A stretch of DNA of 64,000 bases from Brachycybe producta (lineage: Eukaryota; Arthropoda; Diplopoda; Playtdesmida; Andrognathidae). Shown here in pieces: positions 10,383 to 28,580 of the stretch. The stretch is from positions 11,871,607-11,935,606 of the forward strand of contig JAUPFP010000002.1 of assembly GCA_036925085.1 (NCBI GenBank), read 5' to 3'. Position numbers and translations under genes: made by a program. Position 1 is the first letter of the stretch. Every line of letters begins with the position of its first letter. The notes beneath the pieces were generated by a model. It was not told the DNA's origin. It worked only from the letters and a program-made list of their open reading frames with translations, and searched no databases.

Positions 10383-11727
10383 TTCTAGTTTGTTAATTTA
10401 TATTATAATACAATAATATTTCATTAATTTTAGTTAAATTCCGAAATTTAATTGTTGAAACGTTTTCTTTTATTAATTTCGTTTAGATGAAAAGGAAAGC
10501 AAATTTAAAAACGGTAAAAATGATGTTCAAACATTTAACAAATGCTTGCGTGTAGTGTATATTATAATCAATGGTTTTTCTCTAGAATAAGATCCTTAAG
10601 GACGTATTAAAACCAATCAAAGTCAAGAAGGAACTCTCCGTATTTTTTAAGATGGAGGAATTAAATCGTTCATCTAATCCCAACACATGCTTTAGTCGGA
10701 AATTGTCTGAAAAAGAGTTTCAGCGGTTGAAGGCATTGGTTGAAGAATATGTTTGTTCGGATAAACATCCTGGTGGAGTTGAACGATCTGTAACGGTACG
10801 CATAAAGAAGTGGATGACAAGACCGTTTATGTTTGAAATGGGAGCTAGTCTAACCGATTAAAAAAAAGTGAAGATGGGTAGCAGAGTACGAAGGCGATAG
10901 TTGAGGTTAAAAACAAGGAACTAGTAAGTTCCGAGTTGAAGTTACTTTTTGATTTAATTTTTTTGTTTTGCAGATTGTCTGTTATTCAGTAATTAAAAGT
11001 AACTGTTTAAAAGTTACTTTTTAGTTCATTATTCAAATAACCATCATAACTAAACTACAAAAAATAATCAAACAAAATTACTAGTTACATTCATTTTTCA
11101 ATTTGTTGTTAAGAATGCAACAAGATTAAAAAGTAACTTTGGAACAAACTATAGTTTGAAAATATTCTGTAAAGTTACTAAATCAAAGTAACTGCAGTTA
11201 CTTTTACTAAGTTGCAAATACGTTGTACTTAACTTTAAAAAAGATAACCTTTTAAACAGTTATTTATTATAGTACGTTGCAATTACAACGTTTTTTACTT
11301 CAGTAAATGAAGTACCAATAACTGGTTACTTTTATAGTTACTTTTTTATGATTGTATTGATTTTCGTTGTTTTTCTGATATACTTTATCCTCTTAGATTG
11401 CTCTCGAATGAACCCCCACTACTTTTAATACCCCTTTCCCTTTTTTGTTCATCAAAATTAATGGGCCGAGTCATGCATTTACGCCCTTTTCCTCCCCCTT
11501 TTCTCATTTCCTATATATCAGTGGTGACAATCTAATCCCCTTTTGTGACAGAAATCGATTAAAATTATTTTCATTAAAGGAATTTCGTGTCTATTTTATC
11601 TGCTTTTATTGCATTTTTTGCTATATATTTTTTTTAAGTATTTTTAATATGAAAAACTATTAACATTGGGAGCTTTTTATTGAAAAACATTTTTTTTATG
11701 GCTCGCGGGCTGTAGCTTGCGTATGCC

Positions 11728-12353
11728 GATAGTTTGCAAAACTATCGATAGTACTTTCGATTGCTAAACCACTCGATTCTCGATAGTTTGACTAACGAGT
11801 ACTCGACTATTGCGATAGTATTCCTACGCCATTGCATTTTCAATCGGATGAAACAAGTCTCTGAAAAAATTATTTTTTTTTTCAGAAACTTAAGTCTCTG
11901 AAAAAATATTTTTTTAAAATTTTTTTTCAGACTTAAGTCTGAAGAATTTTTTTTTTTTTGTATTATTAAAAAATATTTTTTTACATATATGTATATATTC
12001 ATATAAGCATAAAATATATATAATTAATATATACAATAATTTATTAATAATTTACAATTGATTGTAAGAAATTAAATTAATTGAAAACAATTACAATTAA
12101 CATGTTCTATGTGTGATTTTTCTCTTATGTTAGGTGGCTATTTTAAGCGCCTCTAGTGTTAATGCCCCATAGAGTCAATGGGAAGCTGACAGGCCTGTAT
12201 CTATAGGAGGCTACGTTTTGGAAAACGACAAATTGCTTCAATACATCCCCCTAGTGAATGGCATCTCAAACACTAGCGACTAGAAACTAGAAAACGTTAT
12301 ATAGTGACGTCACACCAAAGCAGTGCCTATACCATGTATTACAAAGTTAAAAT
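11728..12353. other. Intergenic DNA with TATCGATA words and T-rich repeats
   Basis: 11730-11830 holds several CGATAGT/ACTATCG words, including TATCGATA at 11743-11750, the DREF-binding motif described in Drosophila promoters; relevance here is unproven. 11850-11960 repeats TTAAGTCTCTGAAAAAAT-type blocks. 12120-12350 contains no exon that I can support. Confidence 0.5.
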
Positions 12354-12553
12354 CAAGGGGGCCGACATTGACGAAAATCATATACGAGATTCACATCAGA
12401 TCGTATGTATTCCAAGCCATTTTAATGTTTTATCCGCGGTTTGCTGGATTTTCAGAATATAATTAAAATCTAAAAATCTAGTAAAACGCGGATAAAAAAA
12501 CTAAAATGTCTTTCCATGCCGTACGAGATTCACCCCTAATGTCAGCCCCCTTG
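12354..12553. mobile_element. hAT-like MITE (CAAGGGGGC ends), 8-bp TSD
   Basis: 200 bp. Left end CAAGGGGGCCGACATT, right end AATGTCAGCCCCCTTG; GTTAAAAT is duplicated at 12346-12353 and 12554-12561. Each half holds an ACGAGATTCAC word near a CCGCGGTTT/AAACGCGG pair. A truncated relative lies at 15184-15310. Confidence 0.85.
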
Positions 12554-12588
12554 GTTAAAATCCTATTGAAATGTATTGTGAGTCTGTG

Positions 12589-12798
12589 ACTAGCGTTAGC
12601 CCATTAGTATTAGCAGAGCGCATGCGTATTACCGTCTTATCGTTTATATAGGTTTCCTATAGTGAACGTCTTATCGGTAGTTTCCATTGATAACCAATAG
12701 ATGGCGCTGCTAACGCAAATCTGCATTCACTTTCTTATATAAAACGATAAGATGGCAATACGCATGCGCTCTGCTAATACTAATGGGCTAGTGCTACT
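12589..12798. mobile_element. MITE (ACTAGCGTTAGC ends) directly upstream of the NEPRO start
   Basis: Same family as 8323-8526: matching AGCGCATGCG(T/C)ATT arm, the same TTTCCATTG(A/G)T(A/G)A(C/T)CAATAGA core and GCGCTGCTAACGCAAATCTGCA. The right end is about 14 bases from the start codon at 12812. It therefore likely forms all or part of the NEPRO 5' leader and core promoter. No clear target duplication is visible. Confidence 0.85.
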
Positions 12799-12811
12799 GT
12801 AAGACGTAAAC

Positions 12812-15800
12812 ATGGTGGACTCGTGGAATTCTGCTTGTTTGGCACCTCCCGATAAGCGTTTGTATTCGTACACAGTTCCGGAATTAAGTGAATTAGGTAA
12901 TGAATTTATTAATACAGTTAATTGTTTTGTCAAATGTCTTTTTCGCTTCATTCTTTTTTTCAGTTTTCCCGCGAAAACGCACATTGTTCGCGAACCCACG
13001 TGTTCGTCACCCCCCCCCCCCCCCCCCCCCCCAATAATAAAACGTGTCGTGCGTTTTCGCAGGGAAATAATCGTCACTGCGTGTAATTAATTATTGCTTT
13101 TATTTCGTGTTTTGATGATTTTTTTTTTTTTTCAGAAAAATACAAGTTGAATGATATTTCGGGTATTTTTGAAAAGATTTGCAGCAATTTAGAATGGAAT
13201 GGAAGGCTGAAGATGGATGTTGCGCTTCTCGATCGAATGTACTACAAGATTCGTTGTGTTTTCAAAGCGGATAAACAGCGACGTTCAATTAGCCAGGCAA
13301 TTTTGCTTATATTATAACAAATATTTGGGGTATTCTTTCGATTAAAAGCCGCTAGTCTTCAAGCTAGGAAGACTGCAGTGTTGTTATAAGCGTTGCATCG
13401 AAAGCGTGAAATAGCTGAAGGCTTACGTTTTCTGGTTTTACTCATTCTGATTTTCTGATTAAAATACTTTTATTTTTACGCCTTAGGTACGATGTTGCTT
13501 TAAACGTTTTTATCGCATGGGGTTGTCGTCGTATTGCAAAGGACTTCAAGCCGATATCAAGAAGTTCATGTATGTTGTTCTTCTAAAAACCCATCTGAAC
13601 TTGTTTTGTAAAAAAAAAATAATTATTATGCAGGGAGCCTAAATGGCCTTTGGCTCACGAACGATTTTAGAATCTTCCAAAATAAGCGTTTTATGTGAGT
13701 TTGAAAATGACTCAACTTTAAGTAGACGATGTTTTTAAATTTTTGTCTTTAAGAAGTTTATTTTGAAAGATGTCAATATAAAGTGGTAGAACTATTTTTC
13801 TAGTTTCTAAAACACTTTCTAGTTTCTCTAAATTTTGCTCTTCTGAAAGGCAGAATAATCTGTGTTCAAAACTCACCTGTTCACAAAACATCTTAAAATA
13901 AAGGTTTTTCTTTGTTCGAACCATGCTCAGAGGGTTTCAGTTGATGTTCGAGGCACGTCTTTTTTTTTAGACCTGTACGTCGACCATCTAATTGTATTTG
14001 TTTTTGTTGTAATTGTTGTTTCAGGATAGACCGGCCTATTTCGAGTACCATTTATCTGCCATCCAAGGAGATGTTTTGCCACGTTTTGACACGCCTCCAG
14101 GGTTTAGCAAAACTCCTGATAAAAACTATCCAGTACATCGAAGAAGCCCACTAGTAACCAATTCAATTTTACTTGCACTTTTTTGTCTTTCATATCAATT
14201 TTACTCTTTTTTTCTTTCTAGCCACGTATTGCAGAGGGTTTACATGGGACACTATAAGAGTGTCAGTATGCTCTTGTTGGCGATTTTCTCAAGACTTTGG
14301 TCCGTATTTAATTGACTGTTTTGACTTATTGTTTTATTTTTTTCTTATTTTTGTTTTGTCGCTCCTTCTCTCGTTAGGGTTTTACTGCGTTCGCTCACTT
14401 TTCGCGTGGCCAATTGGTATTCTGATTTGAAGCCATTTGTGTTAATGACGAAAGGAATGAATAAAAAAGAAGTAAACGAAGACAAGTTTCCGGAAAGTCT
14501 CACTGACTGGTTAACTCCTGATTTTCAGAGATTCGTCAGTCGAACGTAAGATACTTTAAAAGAAGCTTTTGTCAATTTATTTTTGAAAATGATTGTTTTT
14601 AGACATTTGCCTTCGTCGTTAAATGAACGTGACCATAACAATGATTCTACTGATGAAGAAGATTATGTTTTAAATGGTAATGATGCAGAAGAAGACGTTG
14701 ATGAGGAGGAAGAAGACGACGACAAAGAGGAAGAAGATGACGACAAAGAGGAAGAAGACAACGACAAAGAGGAAGAAGACGATAAAGAAGAAGAAGAATC
14801 TTTCAATATAAATAAAGGTTTAGAATCGACTAAAGAAACCACCACCCAACTCTATGGTAAATTGTAACACAATTTTCGAGTGCTTTAGGCCCAAATTCAA
14901 GAAAGAAACTTGTCATTTGAACTAGTCTTTCAAGATAAAAAAAATGTCTTTCACTGTGTGCACTTTTCATGTTGATACCCTGCTCAGAGGTTAAATTCAG
15001 GTTAGAAGGTTAAGCTTAGACTATTACCTTCCTGGACTGGCAACTTCCTGTCTCCTCCATAACTAAGCGTTGAATAACTGCTCTAAGGTGGGAGCGAGTC
15101 CAGCACTATCTGGTGGTATTATCTGTACGTAAAATCTTATCCTAAATTTCGATTTGTCTTTAAACAAAAAATGAGTATAACCCTCAATGGTGCCGACATT
15201 GGAGAAAATTTTGTACGGGATTCACAGCAGATCCTGTATTATGGTAAATTTACTTGTAATTCACGTTTTACAGGATATCCAGAATAGAATTGAAACTTGA
15301 AAATTCAGTTAAGAGGCTACATCGCGAAATTAATTTGAAAAATCTCCACAAAGAGCGCTAGAATCGTTTTTTCTATTGAGCCCATAGACTCGATGTTAAA
15401 GAAAATACGTTAATTTTTAAATAATATGTTTATTTTTCATATTTAAAGTTGTCGACCATCCGTAGTCCGGGATGGTAACAGTCGAAGTTTTAAGCTCCAT
15501 GTTTGCTTCTTGAATTTGCATTTTTACGTTTGAATCGTATTCAAAACCCTCCTTTTTATTCGTGTGTTTTTTTTTAAATTAAGTGCTGTCGAGTGACGAA
15601 GAAGACGAAGTCTTATATATGTCCGATTCTAAGCTAATTACAGGAAACGGCAACGGCCTTCATGGTGAATCTAGACTTCGTTTCAGTTGTTTTCGTTTTA
15701 TAAGAGCAATATTGTTACATTTTAAGGTCTGTCGAATGGCGACGAAATCCAAACCATCAGGATCAGTTGTGATAAAGTAAAAAGTTTGGAAGAAAAGACA

Positions 15801-17124
15801 GGGCTCGTTAATGACAACTGTGGTGATTCATGACGACGTTTTGATTCTATATTTGTTCGAGTGCTAATTTTTGTTTTTGTTGTTGTTTATTTTTTATTAT
15901 TTTAAGTGACAAAGGAAGTTGAAGATGCTGAACAAAGTGCAGACGACGAAGGTTAGATGGTTTTATTTTGTTTCATGTTTTAAAAGACATTGTTTTTGCA
16001 TTTTATTTATTTGTTTAGAAGAGGAAATGGAAATCTCGAATGCTCCTGGTGAAAGTAATGAAGTAAGTTATTACAAAACTAAAGAAGCTGTTTAGCGGCT
16101 AGAATTCTTCTGGAGCTAATTTCCACAAGTAACTTATAGTAACAGTTACACAAGAATTTTTTGATTTAAAATTAGTTTTAAAAATAACTTAATTTATAAG
16201 GTATTTCTTAAGTTAAAGTTTTGTTTTTTGTTAGTGGAATTTTCATTTTTACTGAAATAATTCAGAAGTTTGATTTTATTGAAAAAAAATTCTTCTTCAT
16301 TTTGTTTAGATTAAAAAGAAGGCGGACACAAAAATAAAAGAGGTAAAAGTAATGTTTATACATTTAACAAATACTTGCGTACGATAAATGTTATTATTTA
16401 TTTAATTAATATTAGTTAAATTCATAAATTTGACTTAAGTTTTTTAATTTTTGTTAAGAAAAAGAAAAAGAAAGTGAATACGAAAGCAATAAAGGTAAAT
16501 TGACGTTATATTATAATACAATAAATGATTTTTATTATTTCATTAATTTTAGTTAAATTCAGAAATTTGACTAAGTTATTTTTCTTTTTTAATTTTGTTT
16601 AGATTAAAAAGAAAGTGAAGAAGGAAGCATTAACGGTAAATTGACGTTATATTATAATACAATAAATGATCTTTATTATTTCATTAATTTTAGTTAAATT
16701 GAGAAATTTGATTTAATTATTGAAACGTTTTCTTTTATTAATTTTGTTTAGATTGAAAAGAAAGCAAATATAAATAAGGTAAAAATGATGTTAAAACATT
16801 TAACAAATGCTTGCGTGTATTTTATATTATGATAAATGATTTCTCTAGTATAAGATCCTTCATGACATGTTAAAACCAATGAAAGACAAGAAGGAACTCG
16901 CCATATTTTTTAAGATGGAGGAATTAAATCGTTCATCTAATCCCAACACATGCTTTAGTTCGAAAATGCATGAAAAAAAATTTCAGTGGTTGAAGGCATT
17001 GGTTGAAGAATATGTTTGTTCGGATAAACATCCTGGTGGAGTTGAACGATCTGTAACGGTACACATAAAGAAGTGGATGACAAAACCGTTTCTGTTTGAA
17101 ATCGGAGCTAGTCTAACCGATTAA
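12812..17124 (+). CDS. NEPRO: Nucleolus and neural progenitor protein homologue
   Basis: Sixteen exons: 12812-12896, 13136-13296, 13487-13569, 14025-14153, 14222-14299, 14378-14545, 14603-14856, 15584-15664, 15727-15822, 15907-15951, 16019-16062, 16310-16342, 16459-16494, 16603-16635, 16752-16778, 16849-17124; 542 residues, phases all consistent. The N-terminal half matches the NEPRO/C3orf17 domain: LLDRMYYK..., VRCCFKRF, LPSKEMFCHVLTRLQGLAKL and, clearest, LLLAIFSRLW joined to VLLRSL (vertebrate proteins have VSRLWVLYK). Family members are nucleolar and linked to RNase MRP/P and pre-rRNA processing. Exon 14603-14856 encodes an acidic tract of repeated DDDKEEE. Exons 16310-16778 are four Lys-rich microexons (9-12 residues each). 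The C-terminal exon (NTCFSSKMHEKKFQWLKALV) has no match I recognise. The intron after 13296 uses a GC donor. Start chosen as the first ATG in frame with the conserved domain. Confidence 0.85.
13010..13032 (+). repeat. Poly(C) tract of 23 bases in NEPRO intron 1
   Basis: Uninterrupted run of 23 C. It is the longest of at least seven C or G homopolymers of 12 or more bases in this AT-rich window. Its true length is likely uncertain in the assembly. Confidence 0.9.
13672..13905. repeat. Foldback element, family A, right part, in a NEPRO intron
   Basis: Contains TTGAAAATGACTCAACTTTA, TTATTTTGAAAGATGTCAA, CTAGTTTCTAAAACACTTTC and TGAAAGGCAGAATAATC in the usual order. The left half is missing apart from AAAATAAGCGTTTTATGTG. 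Confidence 0.75.
15184..15310. mobile_element. Truncated copy of the CAAGGGGGC-type MITE
   Basis: CAATGGTGCCGACATTGGAG, then ACGGGATTCACAGCAGATC and ACGTTTTACAGGATAT follow the order of 12354-12553; the right end is lost. It lies in the NEPRO intron 14857-15583. Confidence 0.55.
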
Positions 17125-17990
17125 AAAAAAGTGAACAGATGTAGCAGAGTACAAAGGCGATAGTTGAGGTTAAAAACAAGTAACTAGTAAGTTCCGAGTT
17201 GAAGTTACTTTTTGATTTAATTTTTTTGTTTTGCAGCTTGTCTGTTATTCAGTAATTAAAAGTAACTGTTTAAAAGTTACTTTTTAGTTCATTATTCAAA
17301 TAACCATCATAACTAAACTACAAAAAATAATCAAACAAAATTACTAGTTACATTCATTTTTCAATTTGTTGTTAAGAATGCAACAAGATTAAAAAGTAAC
17401 TTTGGAACAAACTATAGTTTGAAAATATGCTGTAAAGTAACCAAATCAAAGTAACTACAGTTACTTTTACTAGGTTGCAAATACATTGTATTTAACTTTA
17501 AAAAAAGATAACCTTTTAAACAGTTATTTATTATAGTACGTTGCAATTACAATGTCTTTTACGTTAGTAAATGAAGTACCAATAACTGGTTACTTTTATA
17601 CAGTTACTTTTTTTTTATGATTGTATTGATTTTCGTTGTTTTACTTATATACTTTATCCTCTTAGATTGCTCTCGAATGAACCCCCACTACTATTAATAC
17701 CCCCTTCCTTTTTTTGTTCATCAAAATTAATGGGCTGAGTCATGCATTTACGCCCTTTCCCCTCCCCCTTTTCTCATTTTCTATATATCAGTGGTGACAA
17801 TCTAATCCCCTTTTCTGACAGAAATCGATTAAAATTATTTACATCAAAGGAATTTTGTGTCTATTTTATCTGCTATTATTAGATTTTTTGCTATATATTT
17901 TTTTTTAAGTATTTTTATTATGAAATTAATATTGGGAGCTTTTTTATTGACAAATTTCGTTTATGGCTCGCGGGCCTTAGCTTGCGTATG
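15551..17990. repeat. Segmental duplication, copy 2 (in the intact NEPRO gene)
   Basis: Partner of 8278-11727; lacks the four transposons found there, so those inserted after the duplication. The segment covers the last nine NEPRO exons and about 870 bases beyond the stop. Confidence 0.85.
16263..16800 (+). repeat. Tandem microexon-plus-intron units
   Basis: Four units of roughly 115-150 bp, each with the same order: AGTTAAATT(C/G)A(G/T)AAATTTGA, a T-rich tract ending TTTTGTTTAG (or GTTAAG), a 27-36 base exon starting ATTAAAAAGAA or similar, then GTAAA and an AT-rich stretch with ATTTCATTAATTTT. All four exons are phase 0 at both ends, so any number can be included or skipped without changing frame. 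The duplicate has the same set at 9340-10560. Confidence 0.8.
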
Positions 17991-18116
17991 CGTTGTTTTT
18001 AAGGCGCGCAAGCTATCGTATGACGTCACGGACTATGTAAAGACGTTATATGAGCCCTCGCATCGTTTAAATTCATCGTTTTATTAATACGAATATCAAT
18101 TAAAAATGAAATTTAT

Positions 18117-18122
18117 AATAAA
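18117..18122 (+). terminator. Candidate poly(A) signal for NEPRO
   Basis: AATAAA about 1 kb after the NEPRO stop and just before the FBXO11 promoter region. Supported by position only. Confidence 0.25.
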
Positions 18123-18169
18123 TGTTTTTATGTTGAACACAAAAAATATTTTTTAATATTTGACAAACG

Positions 18170-18479
18170 CATCTGTAACGAGGTCCGTAAGCGATTTGAC
18201 GAGCGACGACTAATCTCTAAATGATAATATCGCCGCCGGCGGCTGATTTGTAGATCGCCGACATGATAGTTTAGTGACGTCATTGAGTTGGTGGCCACGT
18301 GATAAGCGGTTGCGGCACTGATTGGCTGCTTCGGCTCAACTTCCGCTTCTTGTTAAAGAGAGAGAGAGATGTAAGATGGCTACGTTGTGATCCAGGACAG
18401 TTTTTGTGTTTGGGCTGATAGCAACAAAGGGGGACTTTGTTGCAAAGATATTTGTTATTTTATTTAATTTAAAAGCAAT
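18170..18479 (+). promoter_or_regulatory. Probable FBXO11 promoter and 5' UTR
   Basis: GC-richer than its surroundings (GCCGCCGGCGGC at about 18230). Contains the palindromic CRE TGACGTCA (18275-18282), an E-box CACGTG (18296-18301), a CCAAT-type GATTGGCTG near 18318, and AAGATGGCT near 18373, which resembles the YY1 core at housekeeping start sites. The FBXO11 start codon is at 18480. Motif identities are known for other animals; their use here is inferred. Confidence 0.6.
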
Positions 18480-25723
<7,244 letters not shown>

Positions 25724-26810
25724 AAAGCAAAATCCTCTCTCCAAATGTTGCTATTTGTTTTTGGGAGGTGTAAAGGTATATGAGAGATAGAGAAAAGAGA
25801 GAGAAAACAGGTCTCGTGAAGCCGTCGTAATGAGGTTCGGGTGCGTACTCAGGTCGAGATGGAGTCTGACGATAGAACTCTGTCGCCACCGCCTTTCTTC
25901 CACATAAAGCCAAGTTATTTTTTAAAACTGAATACAAGTTTTGTGGTTTTTTTTTTTCGATTGAAAGTTGTTACTTTTCCGAGAGAGAAAAAAATATGCA
26001 AGTTGTGCGGTCGGAACGGTTCTCGTTAACACGGAGAAGGAGGTTTTTCCCACCGGGATATTTTAACCCATTTACCTCAATCTACTACAACTTCTTTCTC
26101 TTGAACCCCTTTATTTTTGGGGGTTGTCTTAGGGGTTTTTTATTTTTCTTGCTAATGCTGTAAAAAAAGGAGTTCACCGTTCCTAAAAGGATTCCCATTA
26201 CCTAATTTATGCATAGTATGTGTATGTATGTGTGGCACTTTAGACTAATCACCGTCCTTTCTATTTAAACTTCCCTCATTTCCCCCCCCCCCCCCCCATT
26301 TTTATGGTCGATGTTTAGTCTTCATATAAAAAATCAGGGTGTTTTTTATTTTATTTTATTTTTTTCAAAGTACGTCTTTGTAAGTGTTAGCTGCTTCTAT
26401 TCGGTTGGGAATAGTGTCGCTTTCTAATGTTAACGACAGTTCTGTCTGTCGCTAAAAGTGAAACAGATTCTGTGGTACTTTCGGTATTTTTATTTTCTTC
26501 CATTTATTTTGGGTTTTTTACAAACTGGGTGAACTTAAGTTTAGCCGTGTTGATTGGTTTTGCTTCTGTTTCTTCGTTATGGTTTTTTTTTAATTTTATG
26601 AGTAATGATGATGCTGACGAGAAAAGCAGGCGAAGAAGTAAATTTACGATTGTCTTGCCAATTAACTAGAACTGAGTACGAGAGTTGTGCTTGGTTGTGA
26701 GTGATATATCAGGGTTGTAATAAAAAATTCTGATTTTTTTTATTCAAAACAGATTTTATTTGATTTAAATCAAGTACTTTAAAAACAAAATAATAAAACA
26801 TGCATACACT
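25724..26810 (+). other. FBXO11 3' region
   Basis: No further exon seen. Holds a 16-base poly(C) tract (26282-26297) and AATAAA at 26719-26724, a candidate poly(A) signal for a UTR of about 1 kb. Confidence 0.4.
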
Positions 26811-26943
26811 CAGGGCCGGACTGGCTAGTGGTTGACCCCACCGGCTATGAAATTGTGTTGGCCCCATTTTTTTTAATTTATTTATTTGTGGCCCCCAATT
26901 GACCGGCGATCGCCGGTCAGCCGGCCGGGCCAGTCCGGGCCTG
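26811..26943. mobile_element. Short hAT-type MITE, 8-bp TSD
   Basis: 133 bp, GC-rich. Ends CAGGGCCGGACTGGC and GCCAGTCCGGGCCTG; CATACACT is duplicated at 26803-26810 and 26944-26951. CAGGG ends and 8-bp duplications fit hAT. Confidence 0.88.
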
Positions 26944-27145
26944 CATACACTTAAAGAAATTTTTAGAAGTTTTGGCAATGGCAATACATTTAAGTTAAAA
27001 ATAGTTGACTTTTCTCAAATAAAAACCTTAATAGCCAATTTCAAAATAACCCAATAAGTAAATTTAAAATTGATTTATAAAAAGAATGTTAATTTATATG
27101 TGATTTGATTTAAACAACTCCAGTAGCAACATTAGTCGCAACCAT

Positions 27146-27340
27146 AGGGCTTGTAACAGAAAGGTATTATGACTGTCAGAAGACATTATATTGTAATGTC
27201 TAGGATAATATCTCGTGACAAAAGCTAATTATGAATCATTATTATACGACGAATAGTCATATCCATAAAATCATTATGACTGCCATACGATTATGAATTT
27301 TTTCTAGCGATTGTTATTTGATTGAAAATGTCAATTAGAC
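27146..27340. mobile_element. Family D element, worn copy
   Basis: AGGGCTTGTAACAGAAAGG at the left, then several ATTATGACTG/CAGTCATAAT words as in 44470-44936 and 63310-63513. The right end is not clear. Confidence 0.45.
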
Positions 27341-27439
27341 TTAACACAAACGCATTGCTCTATGAGCGTTTTGCAGCTGTTTTTATATTATTAGACTAAA
27401 CTTTTTTTTGTCCCGATAACATTCAAGTCACTTAATTTG

Positions 27440-27752
27440 ACTTAAGATGGTTTATGAACAGTGGATTTTCAAACTCTTGATTATTCTGTCTTTCAAGAGC
27501 CAAAACTAAGAGAAACCAGAAAGTGTTTTATAACCTAGAAGAGTAACTCGATCAGTTAAGGATATTTTTACGATGACAAACTGTCATAAAAAGCTTATTT
27601 TAAAAGATATCAACATGAAAATACTCTACGGTAATTGAGCTACCCTTCTAGTTTCTAAAACACATTCAAGTTTCTCTTCATTTCTGCCCCTGATGAAAGA
27701 CAAAATAATTAAGAGTTTGAGAGGCGTTTACACTTTAAAACCCACCTTAATT
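27440..27752. repeat. Foldback element, family A, best-preserved ends
   Basis: Left end CTTAAGATGGTTTATGAACA followed by CTCTTGATTATTCTGTCTTTC; right end GAGTTTGAGAGGCGTTTACA then AAAACCCACCTTAA. Both ends show TTAA, which suggests TTAA as target site. The internal arms carry the usual GAAACCAGAAAGTGTTTTA and CTTCTAGTTTCTAAAACAC. Confidence 0.8.
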
Positions 27753-28285
27753 GTTTTAAAACTTTTTTTTTGTACGATTTCGACTTATTTGAATGAATCT
27801 GAAGTTGAATGATTTAGACATTTTTCTTTTTTTCTAGTGATAACTATGTTTACGACTTGAAACACAGCAACAATAATTTAAGTGTTCTTTGAAGCTTTTT
27901 CTTTACAAGTTTTCCAGCCCAATTTTTAATGTATTTTTAGTGATAATTTTAATTTTGAGGAACTGAATCTTAAATTGTATCTTAAGAAGAGAAAGAATGT
28001 GGAAGGTTTTTTTTGTTTGTTTGTTTTGGCTTTGTATTTATTGAAATATTTGGTCACCGGGGAATTAATTTAGTTAAGCAAAAGGTTTTAAACCCAATCG
28101 TTTTTTGAAACAAGTGGATGGTTTTCTTTAAGTTTGCTCAAATTTGTCACATAAACTGTTTACAAAGTTGGATTATTAATATTAGTTTATATTTTTACCG
28201 ACTAAAGTGTCTAACTTTCAAATTAGTAGCAAACTTCGTGCCACCTTTTTTTTTAAAAAAAACTTGACAATTCATAATTATTAGA

Positions 28286-28580
28286 GCTCGGATTTTTATG
28301 CAATATTAAGTAAAATGTTTCTCAATGTGTGGCCCATGTGCCAATTGTGAAGTAATCATTGTCATTAGAGCAACTGCAGTTATGCAGTTTTTTCTAATCA
28401 TTAAGGCTGGTTAGAGGCTAGAAGAGAGACTAGTTGCCATCAGTTATGAACTCGAGTTCTAGCCTCTAAGCAGTGTTTTTGATTGATAAAACCATTGTTG
28501 ATTGATCTAAATGGGATTGTTACTTCACAATTGGCTCTTTCTCCACAGATTGAGTATCATTTGCATAAAAATCTGATCCG
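28286..28580. mobile_element. Inverted-repeat element with a second one nested inside
   Basis: Outer arms: CGGATTTTTATGCAATATT...CCAATTGTGAAGTAA on the left against TTACTTCACAATTGG...TTTGCATAAAAATCTG on the right. Inside, 28379-28495 has TAATCATTAAGGCTGGTTAG and GTTCTAGCCTCTAAGCAGTG arms, the same family as 29368-29504. Confidence 0.65.

Larger units (their letters stand above)
8311..10861 (+). pseudogene. Truncated, disrupted copy of NEPRO 3' exons
   Basis: Exons matching the real gene: 8311-8604 (interrupted by a MITE at 8323-8526 and with one extra base just after it), 8677-8775, 8857-8901, 9123-9166, microexons 9422-9454, 9610-9642, 9769-9792, 10487-10513, and the last exon 10586-10861 with TAA stop. 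The exons for the conserved NEPRO domain are absent upstream. The 9422 microexon has lost its acceptor (TTAC instead of TTAG). Nearly every other exon is still open and its splice sites intact, so a short transcript starting at the ATG near 8560 could still code for a small Lys-rich protein; I consider that less likely than decay. Confidence 0.75.
8278..11727. repeat. Segmental duplication, copy 1 (of NEPRO 3' half)
   Basis: Aligns by eye with 15551-17990 from a shared CCTTTTT(G/A)TTCG(C/T)GTGTTTT block to a shared GCTTGCGTATGC. It includes nine 3'-half exons, their introns, the stop codon and about 850 bases downstream. Outside inserted transposons the copies differ at only a few per cent of positions. 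Downstream of the stop (10900-11350) both copies carry many AGTTAC/GTAACT words on both strands, probably an older inverted-repeat element that was already present before duplication. Confidence 0.85.

Noticed and set aside
14663..14845. Minus-strand Ser-rich frame
   Set aside because: Antisense shadow of the NEPRO acidic (DDDKEEE) exon.
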